Positions 1 through 7,680 of a stretch of 64,000 bases of DNA are shown here, in pieces. The stretch's first letter is position 1; every line of letters begins with the position of its first letter. The notes under the pieces were generated by a model that made no database searches, was not told the origin of the DNA, and saw only the letters and a list, made by a program, of their open reading frames with translations. The DNA comes from Mycolicibacterium poriferae (GTDB taxonomy: Bacteria > Actinomycetota > Actinomycetes > Mycobacteriales > Mycobacteriaceae). The stretch is taken from assembly GCF_010728325.1 (NCBI RefSeq), contig NZ_AP022570.1:4464001-4528000 (forward strand), read 5' to 3'. The translations under genes were made by a program, and so were the position numbers.

Positions 1-411
1 CTCGCGATCATCGCCAGCAACGCCCTGGCATGGTCGGTGGTTCTGGCGCTTCCCGGCCCGGCCCCGCTGTGGTTACTCGTCGTGCTGGTCGTGGTCATCT
101 CGGTGGGCGGCCCGGGTTCTATGGTCGGCTTCGACTTCGCCCGGACCTTCAACCCGAGCACCACACTGGGAACCGCGCAGGGCATGGTCAACATGGGCGG
201 CTTCCTTGCCTCGCTACTGCTGATGCAGGCGATGGGCGTGATCCTGGAGGCCACCGGCGGCCTGTCGTTCGACTCGTTCCGGATCGCCTGGACCCTGCAG
301 TACGTGGTCTGGAGCGTCGCGGTCGTCGGGATCCTCGTCACGCGGCGCAAAGCGCGCCGGCTGCTGCGCCTGCAGGACGATCGCAGCCTGCTGGAAGGCA
401 TCGAGAAGTAG
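1..411 (+). CDS. MFS transporter, C-terminal part (partial)
   Basis: The reading frame is open from the window edge to a TAG stop at 409-411, so only about the last 136 residues are visible. They hold three hydrophobic segments: LAIIASNALAWSVV, a stretch around WLLVVLVVVISVGG, and SLLLMQAMGVIL followed by YVVWSVAVVGILV. A basic cytoplasmic tail (TRRKARRLLRL) ends the protein. The loop with FDFARTFNP followed by a GTAQGMVNMGGF helix is typical of the second half of major facilitator superfamily permeases. Substrate cannot be told. It converges on the LtrA-like gene with 7 bases between stops. Confidence 0.75.
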   Translation, partial: LAIIASNALAWSVVLALPGPAPLWLLVVLVVVISVGGPGSMVGFDFARTFNPSTTLGTAQGMVNMGGFLASLLLMQAMGVILEATGGLSFDSFRIAWTLQYVVWSVAVVGILVTRRKARRLLRLQDDRSLLEGIEK

Positions 412-418
412 TCGGCCG

Positions 419-1681
419 CTAACCGCTGCGCAGCGTTTCGGCCACCGCGTCAGCAGTGTGGCGGTGCCCGCGGACTTCGTAACCGACCACCCATACGACC
501 GGCGCGATCGTCACCACGAGCAGGCAGTTGGCCATGGAGATCCCGCCGACGGCGAGCGCCACGGCAAGTCCCAGAACCGCCAGCGTGACGGCCAGCAACG
601 CGACGTGGAAGACCGCGGTCGTCCGCAGCATCGCGGCGTACAGGGCGAACATCATGACGATGAACACCGCCACCGGGATCACGACCGACAGCACGGTCGC
701 GGTCGAACTCAGCTCGGAGTGATCCTCGATGTAGTACGCCGCGGCGTGCAGCCCGGCGCCCGTCGCCACGATTGCGGCGAACACGACGATGTGCAGGTAG
801 CCGAACTGGAAGGAACGCTCGCGGCGCGCGTGCAGGACGTCGGCGTGCGGCAGCACGAAATACGCCCACCACATGCCGAACGTGAGACCGATGCCGGCCA
901 CCCCGACGAAGACCGCCTCCACCGACCAGCCCTGCTCGCCGACGACAGCGGACAGGGATGCCACGGTGCCGACCACACCCTCACCCAGCGTGATGATGGT
1001 GAACAGGCCGTACCGCTCGGCGATGTGATGGGCATGCCAGGGCGTGCCGCCGGCGCGGGACTCGGCGAGGACCGGCCCCATCAACTCGACGCCGATGAGC
1101 GCCAACACCATCAATGCGGTCACCGGGAGCGAGGCGTGAACGAAGATGGAGGCGATCCATCCGACCTGCGCGACCGTGATCCACCCGGCGTAGGTCAGAC
1201 AGGCCCGCCGCCGCGGACGGTCCTGCACCGCGGCGCGCACCCATTGGCCGACCATCGCGACCCGCATCACCACGTAGCCGGCCACCACGACGCTGGTGTC
1301 GACATGACCACCGTGCTCGATGGACGTGTACAGCTGCGGCAGGCCCAGCGCCAGCACGACCACACCGACCATCTGGATCATCGTCATGAGCCGGTAGACC
1401 CAGTCGTCGGTGTCGTAGGCGGAGGCGAACCAGCTGAAATTGATCCACGCCCAGCTGACTGCGAACGTGGCCAACGCGAAACCGGCCAGACCGGCGGCGA
1501 TGTGATCGGCTGCCAGCAGGTGTGCGAACTCCGAGGCCGCAATGCCGAACGCCACGACGAACGTCAGATCGAACAGCAGCTCCAGCGGAGTGGCCGCCCG
1601 GTGCGGTTCGTGGGGGTCGCGGCCCACCATGGGCAGGAACCGGTGCGCCCGGCTGGTGGATGTCTGCCCGTCGTCGCTCAC
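419..1681 (-). CDS. Low-temperature-requirement A (LtrA)-like integral membrane protein
   Basis: 420 aa. After a short polar N-terminus the protein has ATPLELLFDLTFVVAFG at about residue 30, the signature opening of the LtrA family, then about ten hydrophobic helices. GEGVVG and HIAERYGLFTIITLGE in the middle are also family motifs. The biochemical role of LtrA proteins is poorly defined; the name comes from Listeria low-temperature growth mutants. I chose the GTG start at 1681 because a G-rich ribosome-binding stretch (gaaggggg) sits just upstream and the LtrA homology begins shortly after. The open frame extending further upstream is antisense to the IspD-like gene and is not coding. Divergent from the gene starting at 1733. 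Confidence 0.8.
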   Translation of the reverse strand: MSDDGQTSTSRAHRFLPMVGRDPHEPHRAATPLELLFDLTFVVAFGIAASEFAHLLAADHIAAGLAGFALATFAVSWAWINFSWFASAYDTDDWVYRLMTMIQMVGVVVLALGLPQLYTSIEHGGHVDTSVVVAGYVVMRVAMVGQWVRAAVQDRPRRRACLTYAGWITVAQVGWIASIFVHASLPVTALMVLALIGVELMGPVLAESRAGGTPWHAHHIAERYGLFTIITLGEGVVGTVASLSAVVGEQGWSVEAVFVGVAGIGLTFGMWWAYFVLPHADVLHARRERSFQFGYLHIVVFAAIVATGAGLHAAAYYIEDHSELSSTATVLSVVIPVAVFIVMMFALYAAMLRTTAVFHVALLAVTLAVLGLAVALAVGGISMANCLLVVTIAPVVWVVGYEVRGHRHTADAVAETLRSG

Positions 1682-1732
1682 CGCGCCCCCTTCGAAATCG
1701 GCGTCAAAGCTACCGGAGATACGCTTCGCGGT

Positions 1733-2488
1733 ATGGGCATGGCGGTCGCTGTGGTGTTGGCTGCGGGCCTGGGCACCCGCGTGGGCGCCGACGGCAACAA
1801 GGCGTACCTGCCGCTGGCCGGTCGAAGCATGCTGGCCTGGTCGCTGCTGACCCCTGCCGAGCATCCCGACATCGACCGCACGATCCTGGTCTTCCGGCGC
1901 GGCGAACGCGACCTGGCTGCGGCCACCCTGCGCCGCGAGCTCCCGCATGCCGTGGTCGAACTGGTCGAGGGGGGCGACACCCGGCACGCATCGGAGTTCA
2001 ACGTGCTTGGTCATCTGGCCCCCGACATCGAGGCCGGCACCGTCGACGTCATCGCCATCCACGACGCGGCCCGCCCCCTCGCCGAGCCCGAGATGTACCG
2101 CAACGCGGTCGCACTGGCTCGCGAGCACGGCGGCGCACTGCCGGGCCTCCCGTTGCGACATGTCGCCGGCGTCGCCGAAGCGACGCTGGTCGCCGGCGTC
2201 GCCCCAGAGACGCTGCGCCCCACAGTCGGCCAGGGCGAGCTGATGCGGGTGCAGACTCCGCAAGCCTTCCGGGCGCCCGAGTTGTGGCGGGCCTACCGGT
2301 GTGCCGAACGCGACGGGTTCACCGGGACCGACACCTCCTCGTGCGTCGAGCACTACACCGATCTCGAGGTCCGCACCTTCCCCGGGAGTGCGACGAACCT
2401 GAAGGTCACCTATCTGCGGGACGTGGCGGTGGCCGATCTTCTTCTCAACGCCCGGGTGGGTTCTGGGCCGACTGCAGCACCGCGCTGA
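1733..2488 (+). CDS. IspD-like 2-C-methyl-D-erythritol 4-phosphate cytidylyltransferase family protein
   Basis: 251 aa, close to the usual IspD length. Visible family motifs are AAGLGTRVG near the N-terminus (CTP binding) with the following Lys in NKAYLPL, HDAARPL near residue 110, QTPQAFRAPELW near 180, and a C-terminal NLKVTYLRDVAVAD. These are the residues expected for cytidyl transfer to methylerythritol phosphate in isoprenoid synthesis, or to a ribitol/sugar-alcohol phosphate in TarI-type relatives. The usual mycobacterial ispD neighbours (carD, ispF) are absent here, so this may be a second, paralogous enzyme. Start ATG 1733 or the in-frame ATG at 1739; the Shine-Dalgarno is weak. Its 3' end overlaps the convergent gene by 44 bases. 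Confidence 0.75.
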   Translation: MGMAVAVVLAAGLGTRVGADGNKAYLPLAGRSMLAWSLLTPAEHPDIDRTILVFRRGERDLAAATLRRELPHAVVELVEGGDTRHASEFNVLGHLAPDIEAGTVDVIAIHDAARPLAEPEMYRNAVALAREHGGALPGLPLRHVAGVAEATLVAGVAPETLRPTVGQGELMRVQTPQAFRAPELWRAYRCAERDGFTGTDTSSCVEHYTDLEVRTFPGSATNLKVTYLRDVAVADLLLNARVGSGPTAAPR

Positions 2489-3143
2489 GATAGCCCGAGT
2501 CTCTGGGCAGCTCGACTGTCACCGCTTCGGCATCTCCCTCGACGAGAGTGGGCCGCAGCCCGGCCGACAACGTGAGGGCGAGGTCGTCGAACGTCCCGTC
2601 GGTGTCCTCCGCCAGCAGCGTCGTCAGCGTGCCGGCGGCGTATCCGCGCGGGTACTGCACGCTGCGCAGCATGGCGCGATCGACGGTTGCGGTCACCGAT
2701 CCCGCGGCGTCCACCGCCTTGACACTGTCGGTGACCGGCAGTGTCGGCCAGGCCGCGGACGCTCCCTCCGTCAGCGCATCTCTGATGCGATCGACCAGGT
2801 TCGGCGGCACCACCGGCCATTCGATGTCGTGCAGCAGTACCGGCGCGTCGCGGTCGATCTCGGCGAGGGCGGCAGCGACGCACTGGGCCCGCCCGGCTGC
2901 CGGTTCGGCAGCCACCAGCTTCAACGAAAACCCTTGACCCGCAGCTATTTCCCCCGCGCGATCCGGCAGGGCCGCACGCACCGACGGCATCAGCTCCCAG
3001 GCCGTGACGACCACGACCTCGGCGCAGGGACGCAACCCCTCGAGGATGCGCGACAACGGCGACATGCCTGCAACGGGCGTGAACACCGCCTCCGGGCGCG
3101 GGTCGAGGTCCGCAGGCAGGGGCAGGATCGCCGTCACATTCAC
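2445..3143 (-). CDS. Degenerate IspD-like nucleotidyltransferase-fold protein
   Basis: 232 aa. The overall order follows an IspD fold: a central HDIEWPV segment sits where IspD has HDAARP, followed by LPVTDSVKAVD and a C-terminal YLSAVLQSA. The N-terminal AAGxGxR nucleotide-binding loop is replaced by ILPLPADLDPRPEA and is not recognisable, so CTP transfer is doubtful. It may be a non-catalytic paralogue or a sugar-nucleotide-like enzyme with changed specificity. Start ATG at 3143 has no clear Shine-Dalgarno. The gene lies 35 bases downstream of the Mce-associated pair on the same strand and converges on the intact IspD-like gene. Confidence 0.55.
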   Translation of the reverse strand: MNVTAILPLPADLDPRPEAVFTPVAGMSPLSRILEGLRPCAEVVVVTAWELMPSVRAALPDRAGEIAAGQGFSLKLVAAEPAAGRAQCVAAALAEIDRDAPVLLHDIEWPVVPPNLVDRIRDALTEGASAAWPTLPVTDSVKAVDAAGSVTATVDRAMLRSVQYPRGYAAGTLTTLLAEDTDGTFDDLALTLSAGLRPTLVEGDAEAVTVELPRDSGYLSAVLQSAQNPPGR

Positions 3144-3178
3144 GACGCCGAGGGTATCGCTGCCCGGGTTTACCGGGC

Positions 3179-3898
3179 CTACACCGGATCGAAGGAGTCA
3201 ATCAACCAGTTGCCGTCGACCTTCGTCAGTCGGACCTTCACGCTGCTGGCGGCGAATGCCCCGTCGGGGTTCTCCTGGCTCGTGGTGGTCTGATTGATGA
3301 ACACGAGTACTTCGGCGGAGTCGGGCTGAATGTCGGAGACCGCGGCCCGCACCACCGATGCGGCGGTCTTGACCGACTTCTCCCGCGCAGCCGGGGTCAC
3401 GATCTGTTCGGTGAATTGGGTGTAATACGACAGAAAGTCGCCGGTCAGCCGAGCTTTGGCGGCGGCGAAGTCCTGGTCGAGCGACTCCGGTGAATACGAC
3501 AGCAACGCAACCGTTCCGCTGGTCGCCGCGTCGAGCGCAACCTGTTCTGCGGCAGCGTCGGTTTGCTGATCGGGGCGGTACCGCTCCAGATATAGCCAAG
3601 CGGTCAATCCTGCCGACGCGACCAGAGCAGCCGCGAGCAGGAGCGCGGCCGCCTGAGTCCGGAGCGTCTGCCGCACACCGCGCCGTCGCGGCACCTCGGC
3701 TGTCTCGTCGACCGCTGTGTCAGCGTGGCCGTCGGCCGACGTCGTTTCGCCTCCTGCCGGGTCGGCTTCAGCGTCGTCGACGTTCTCAGCAGTGTCGGAC
3801 TGGTCTGCCGCGGCCTCCTGTTCAGCTGTCGCGTCCTGTTCAGCTGTCGCGTCCGGGTCGGCCGTCGCGTCCTGGTCGGCTTTGCGATCCTCGCTCAC
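3179..3898 (-). CDS. Mce-associated membrane protein (second of pair)
   Basis: 239 aa. The first ~85 residues are acidic and low-complexity, with near-tandem DATAEQ/DATADP hexads encoded by an 18-base DNA repeat around 3820-3885. One transmembrane helix follows (about 95-118, AAALLLAAALVASAGLTAWLYL). A ~120-residue extracytoplasmic domain contains LLSYSPESLDQDFAAAKARL and a C-terminal VRLTKVDGNWLIDSFDPV, the usual layout of Mce-associated (Mam) proteins, which support Mce lipid-import complexes. The start overlaps the upstream paralogue by ATGA (3895-3898), so the two are translationally coupled. The repeat-rich tail length may vary between strains. Confidence 0.75.
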   Translation of the reverse strand: MSEDRKADQDATADPDATAEQDATAEQEAAADQSDTAENVDDAEADPAGGETTSADGHADTAVDETAEVPRRRGVRQTLRTQAAALLLAAALVASAGLTAWLYLERYRPDQQTDAAAEQVALDAATSGTVALLSYSPESLDQDFAAAKARLTGDFLSYYTQFTEQIVTPAAREKSVKTAASVVRAAVSDIQPDSAEVLVFINQTTTSQENPDGAFAASSVKVRLTKVDGNWLIDSFDPV

Positions 3899-4848
3899 GG
3901 CACGAACTCCACTTTCGACATCTTGAGTTGGTCGCCCTCACGCTGCAGGTGCACGCTCAGCCGCCACGTCCGCGGTTCCTGATTTGCGCCGCCGGTGTTG
4001 GTGACCCGCGACGACGCCGCGACCAGGACGACAGCGGAGTCCTCGGTCATCGACTCCACGCCGGTCGCGTTGACCGACACTTCGGTGATGACCTTCGAGT
4101 CCTGGGCAACCTGGACGAAGTCCTGGGCCTGCAACTCGAAGTCGTCCTTGAACTGGCCGGTCGAGTTGTCGATGATGCGCTGCACATCCTCTTCGGCGTT
4201 GTTGAAGTTCAACGACATCAACGTCACCACGCTCTGGCGCGCCGCGGCGCTGTACTCGGCGTCGAGTTGGCGCAGCCGCTCGGCCTCGCGGTGTTCCCAG
4301 ATCATGTATCCGCTCAGCGCCAGCAGCGCGGCGGTCACCAGGATCACCAACGCGGCGACGATGCCCCGCCAGGTCGGTCGCGGAAGCCGAGGACGTCGTC
4401 GACGCGCGGGGGCCGCATCCTCCACGTCAGCATGGTCGTCACCGTCGGCACCGAGGTCATCCTCGACGACCTCAGGAACATCGTCGGCGACCTCGGTTGC
4501 GCCTTCGGCAGCGGCAACGTCGGCGTCATGGGCATCGGGGACGGCAGTGGCGTCGGTGGCTTCGGTGGCGTCCTCGGCAGGCGCGACGTCGGTCGGGCTG
4601 TCCGGGGTCTGGCCGGTCGGCTCACCCGCTGACGAGACCTGGACCGCTTCCTCGGCCTCCCGGCGAAGGCGAAGCGCCCGTGCCCGGGCACGCGCGGCAG
4701 CCGCGGCGGCTTCCGCCTCGGCAGCCTCGGCCTCTGCCTCCTCGGCAAGCGCGCGAGCACGTTCGGCATCACCACCACCGGGGGTGGACGCTGTTTCGTC
4801 GATCCGGTCCGCGTCGATCACCGACGCACGTCGCCTGAAAGGCGGCAC
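3895..4848 (-). CDS. Mce-associated membrane protein (first of pair)
   Basis: 317 aa. A long cytoplasmic N-terminus contains an Ala/Glu/Arg coiled-coil-like stretch (about residues 25-65) and an acidic Ala-rich region. A single transmembrane helix (about 165-187, IVAALVILVTAALLALSGYMIW) is followed by a Mam-type extracytoplasmic domain with VVTLMSLNFNNAEEDVQRI and a terminal LKMSKVEFVP. GTG start at 4848 has a strong Shine-Dalgarno (aaggagg). Mam proteins are known to stabilise Mce complexes. Here the pair lies about 11 kb from the mce operon, but an operator-like dyad 45 bases upstream resembles those of the catabolic operons. Confidence 0.75.
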   Translation of the reverse strand: MPPFRRRASVIDADRIDETASTPGGGDAERARALAEEAEAEAAEAEAAAAAARARARALRLRREAEEAVQVSSAGEPTGQTPDSPTDVAPAEDATEATDATAVPDAHDADVAAAEGATEVADDVPEVVEDDLGADGDDHADVEDAAPARRRRPRLPRPTWRGIVAALVILVTAALLALSGYMIWEHREAERLRQLDAEYSAAARQSVVTLMSLNFNNAEEDVQRIIDNSTGQFKDDFELQAQDFVQVAQDSKVITEVSVNATGVESMTEDSAVVLVAASSRVTNTGGANQEPRTWRLSVHLQREGDQLKMSKVEFVP

Positions 4849-4892
4849 GGCCGACCTCCTTCTCTACCCATCCCCCTGTTTGCGCAAATCAC

Positions 4893-4907
4893 GAGAACAC
4901 CATTCTT
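4893..4907. promoter_or_regulatory. Operator-like dyad GAGAAC-ACC-ATTCTT
   Basis: The 15-base site matches the window consensus GAGAAT-N3-ATTCTC at 10 of 12 half-site positions. It lies in the 153-base gap upstream of the Mce-associated pair (start 4848). The site at 39280 has identical half-sites. Confidence 0.55.
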
Positions 4908-5001
4908 CGATTCTGCGCATCGAGCCGACGATACCCGTCCTGTACACCGCCCGGCAAAGCCCGCTGGCTGCGAGAATGCCGATTACCGGCTGGGTGTCCC
5001 C

Positions 5002-6456
5002 TCAGCGCCGATGACCCTCCAGTTTGTCCTTCATGACCTTGCCGGTGGCGTTCAATGGCAACTCGTCGAGGAACTCTACATATCGCGGCACCTTGAAACC
5101 GGCCATTCGGTCGCGACTCCACGCGATCATCTCTTCTGCGCTCGGCGGCGGGCTGCCGTCGGCGGTCGTGGTGACCAGAAACGCCTTACCTACCTGGCCC
5201 AGCCGCTCGTCGGGCACTCCGATGACAGCCGCCTGGGCCACCGCCGGATGCTCGAGCAGGAAGCCTTCGATCTCGGCCGGGTACGCGTTGAAGCCGCCGA
5301 CGATGAACATGTCCTTCTTGCGCCCGACGATGCGTAGCCTGCCCGCCGCGTCGAGGGTGCCGAGGTCGCCGGTGTGCAACCACCCGTCGGGATCGATGGT
5401 TTGCGCGGTGGACTCGGGGTCGTCGAGGTAACCCTGCATGACGGTGTAGCCGCGCACCAGCACTTCCCCGTCGTCGGCGATTCGCACCTCAACGCCATCA
5501 CACGCCACGCCCGCGGTCGTGGCGATGTCCTCGAAGGAATCCCCGGGCCGCGACAACGTCACGGTTCCGGCCTCGGTCAGCCCGTAACCGGTCGCCAGCG
5601 TCTGGAAGGGCAGCTCCTCGTGCACCCGGCGCACCAGCTCCACCGGAATGTCGGCGGCGCCGGTGACGCCGGCACGAAGACTGGCCAGTTTGGACTTGTC
5701 CGCGACCGCCAGCAGTGAGTGGTAGAGCGTCGGGGGGCCGGGGAGCATGGTGATCTGTTCGGTGGCGATGAGGTCGACGACCCTGCCTACCTCGAACACC
5801 GGCACGGGAAGCATCGTGGCACCGCGGATGAACGACGCGATCAGGCCCGCCTTGTAACCGAAGGTGTGGAAGTAGGGGTTCACCATCAGGTAGCGGTCTC
5901 CCTCGCGCAAGTCGGCGAGTTCGCACCATTCCTCGTACAGCCTCAGGTTCTGGCTGTGGTTCATCATCACGCCCTTGGGTCGTCCGGTCGTCCCGGACGT
6001 GAAGATGATGTCGGAGATGTCGGTGGACTCCACGGGCCGGCTGAACGGCTTTCCGCTGCCGAGGAAATCGGATTTCAGATCGATGACGGGGACACCGCTC
6101 GGCGCAACGTATTCGGCGCCCAGGAATCCCTGTTGGACCAACACGGCCTTGGCGCCGCTGCGGGTGATGATGTCTGCGGCTTCCTCGGCCTTGAACCGGG
6201 TGTTGACGGGCACCAGCACGCCGCCTGCGGTGAGCAGTCCGAACGCCGCGATGATCCACTCGACGGAGTTGGGCGCCCACACCGACGCGCGGTCGCCTTT
6301 GGTGATGCCAAATTCGGCGAAAGCACCGGCAGCACAACGAATCCGGTCGAAGAGATCCGCGAAGGACAGGCGCAGCGGACCGTCGACGACCGCTTCCGCG
6401 TCGCCGAATCGGTCCGCCGCGCCGGCGACCAACTCAGGGAGGGTCCGGTACCTCAC
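5002..6456 (-). CDS. Acyl-CoA synthetase (FadD family, FadD3-like)
   Basis: 484 aa ANL-superfamily enzyme that would activate a carboxylic acid with ATP and CoA. The P-loop-like motif IIFTSGTTGRPKGVMMNH is near residue 160. GYGLTEAGT and GWLHTGDLG follow, then VGRKKDMFIVGGFN, and the catalytic C-terminal Lys is in LPLNATGKVMKDKL. Length and the short N-terminus recall FadD3-type synthetases that act on polycyclic acids, but substrate is not evident. GTG start at 6456 overlaps the stop of the upstream amidohydrolase by GTGA, so the two form an operon. The longer open frame upstream is antisense-type read-through of the amidohydrolase gene. Confidence 0.85.
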   Translation of the reverse strand: MRYRTLPELVAGAADRFGDAEAVVDGPLRLSFADLFDRIRCAAGAFAEFGITKGDRASVWAPNSVEWIIAAFGLLTAGGVLVPVNTRFKAEEAADIITRSGAKAVLVQQGFLGAEYVAPSGVPVIDLKSDFLGSGKPFSRPVESTDISDIIFTSGTTGRPKGVMMNHSQNLRLYEEWCELADLREGDRYLMVNPYFHTFGYKAGLIASFIRGATMLPVPVFEVGRVVDLIATEQITMLPGPPTLYHSLLAVADKSKLASLRAGVTGAADIPVELVRRVHEELPFQTLATGYGLTEAGTVTLSRPGDSFEDIATTAGVACDGVEVRIADDGEVLVRGYTVMQGYLDDPESTAQTIDPDGWLHTGDLGTLDAAGRLRIVGRKKDMFIVGGFNAYPAEIEGFLLEHPAVAQAAVIGVPDERLGQVGKAFLVTTTADGSPPPSAEEMIAWSRDRMAGFKVPRYVEFLDELPLNATGKVMKDKLEGHRR

Positions 6457-7643
6457 ACCGTGACGAGGCGACCCAGGTTGCCGCCCATGATCTTGGCCTG
6501 ATCGTCGACCGAGAGGTGCTCGAGAGCGGTGACGTAGTGCGTCGGCTCGGCCAGGCCCTCGGGGTGCGGCCAGTCCGACCCGTAGAGCACCTGATCCACG
6601 CCGACCAGGTTGATCAGGTCGTCGATGCCCTCCTCGTAGAACGGGCTGATGTAGATGCGGTTCTTGATCTCTTCCATCGGGTTGCCCGGGAAGGCTTCCG
6701 GCGCTTTCTTGAAGACCTCGGCCATCGAATCCAGTAGCGGGAACATCCATTTCGAGCCCGCCTCGACGATGCCCACCTTGAGCTTGGGGTGGCGGAACAG
6801 TGCGCCGTGGATCACCCAGGACGCCACCGCGTCCTGGATGGGTCGCCACTCGTTGAGGATGTTCATCGCGTTGGTCTGGAACGGCAGCATCTCCTGGGCG
6901 ACGCCGTCCCACTCGGAGGTGTAGCGCGAGTAGCCGCTGTCCGAGGAGTGCATGCCGACGAACACGTCGTATTCAACGCATTTCTCCCAGAACGGGTCGA
7001 ACTCCGGCAGCGCGAACGACCGCGGACCGCGGAAGCCGGGCACCGGGGCGGGACGGATCAGGATCGCGCGAGCTCCGCGCTTGACCGCCCAGTCCAGCTC
7101 CTCGATCGCCTTCTCGACGATGGGCAGCGTGATGACCGGCGTGGTGAAGATGCGGTTCTGGTAGTTGAACCCCCACACCTCGTCGAGCCACTGGTTCAGC
7201 GAGTGGATGATGACGTGGATGGCGACCGGGTCGTCGCGCAGCCGCTCCTCGATGAGGCTGGCCAGCGTCGGGAACATCAGCGAGCGGTCGACACCGAGTT
7301 CGTCCATCAGCTTCAGCCGCGGTTCGGGCTCGAAGAAGGCGGGGATGGACCGCATCGGCTCACCGAACAGTTCGCGCTTGCTCTTGCCCTCCGGGTTGCC
7401 GAACTTGAAGTACTCCTCCCAGGCGCCCGGCTTGGCGACGTGGGAGAACGTGGGGTTCGGAATGTAATTGGAGATCTGACCCTTGATCGCGATCTTGGTG
7501 CGGCCGTTGACCTCGACGTACTGGACGACGTCCTTGTACTCCTTGGGCAGGTACTTGGTCATCGCCTCGGGCGGCTCGTACAGATGGTTGTCCGCATCGA
7601 ACAGCGGGAACGGGATGTCGACCCGGTGTGACAGTTGCCCCAT
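6453..7643 (-). CDS. Amidohydrolase-family TIM-barrel metal-dependent hydrolase
   Basis: 396 aa. The N-terminal PLFDADNHLYEPPEAM (about residues 11-27) and late GSDWPHPEG (about 360) place it in the amidohydrolase-2/ACMSD-like superfamily, whose members hydrolyse or decarboxylate cyclic or acyl substrates at a metal centre. The late Asp-Trp-Pro-His motif is intact. Start ATG 7643 is preceded by an aaaggag Shine-Dalgarno. It is the first gene of a two-gene operon with the FadD at 5002-6456, and a perfect operator-like dyad lies just upstream. Related amidohydrolases are at 39375 and 40496. The reaction is unknown; a C-C bond hydrolase or decarboxylase for a ring-cleavage product would fit. Confidence 0.8.
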   Translation of the reverse strand: MGQLSHRVDIPFPLFDADNHLYEPPEAMTKYLPKEYKDVVQYVEVNGRTKIAIKGQISNYIPNPTFSHVAKPGAWEEYFKFGNPEGKSKRELFGEPMRSIPAFFEPEPRLKLMDELGVDRSLMFPTLASLIEERLRDDPVAIHVIIHSLNQWLDEVWGFNYQNRIFTTPVITLPIVEKAIEELDWAVKRGARAILIRPAPVPGFRGPRSFALPEFDPFWEKCVEYDVFVGMHSSDSGYSRYTSEWDGVAQEMLPFQTNAMNILNEWRPIQDAVASWVIHGALFRHPKLKVGIVEAGSKWMFPLLDSMAEVFKKAPEAFPGNPMEEIKNRIYISPFYEEGIDDLINLVGVDQVLYGSDWPHPEGLAEPTHYVTALEHLSVDDQAKIMGGNLGRLVTV

Positions 7644-7665
7644 GAAAAACTCCTTTTCCTCTTTG

Positions 7666-7680
7666 GAGAATCATATTCTC
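7666..7680. promoter_or_regulatory. Perfect operator dyad GAGAAT-CAT-ATTCTC over a -10 box
   Basis: This is a perfect 6-3-6 inverted repeat 22 bases upstream of the amidohydrolase ATG, overlapping the TGA stop of the upstream FadD. On the minus strand the dyad centre reads TATGAT (7675-7670), a good -10 box. TTGCCA (7699-7694) is a near-consensus -35 box with an 18-base spacer. A protein bound here would occlude RNA polymerase. Confidence 0.65.

Noticed and set aside
458..1732. Plus-strand open frame continuing upstream of the IspD-like start
   Set aside because: It is antisense to the LtrA-like gene, and family motifs begin only after ATG 1733.
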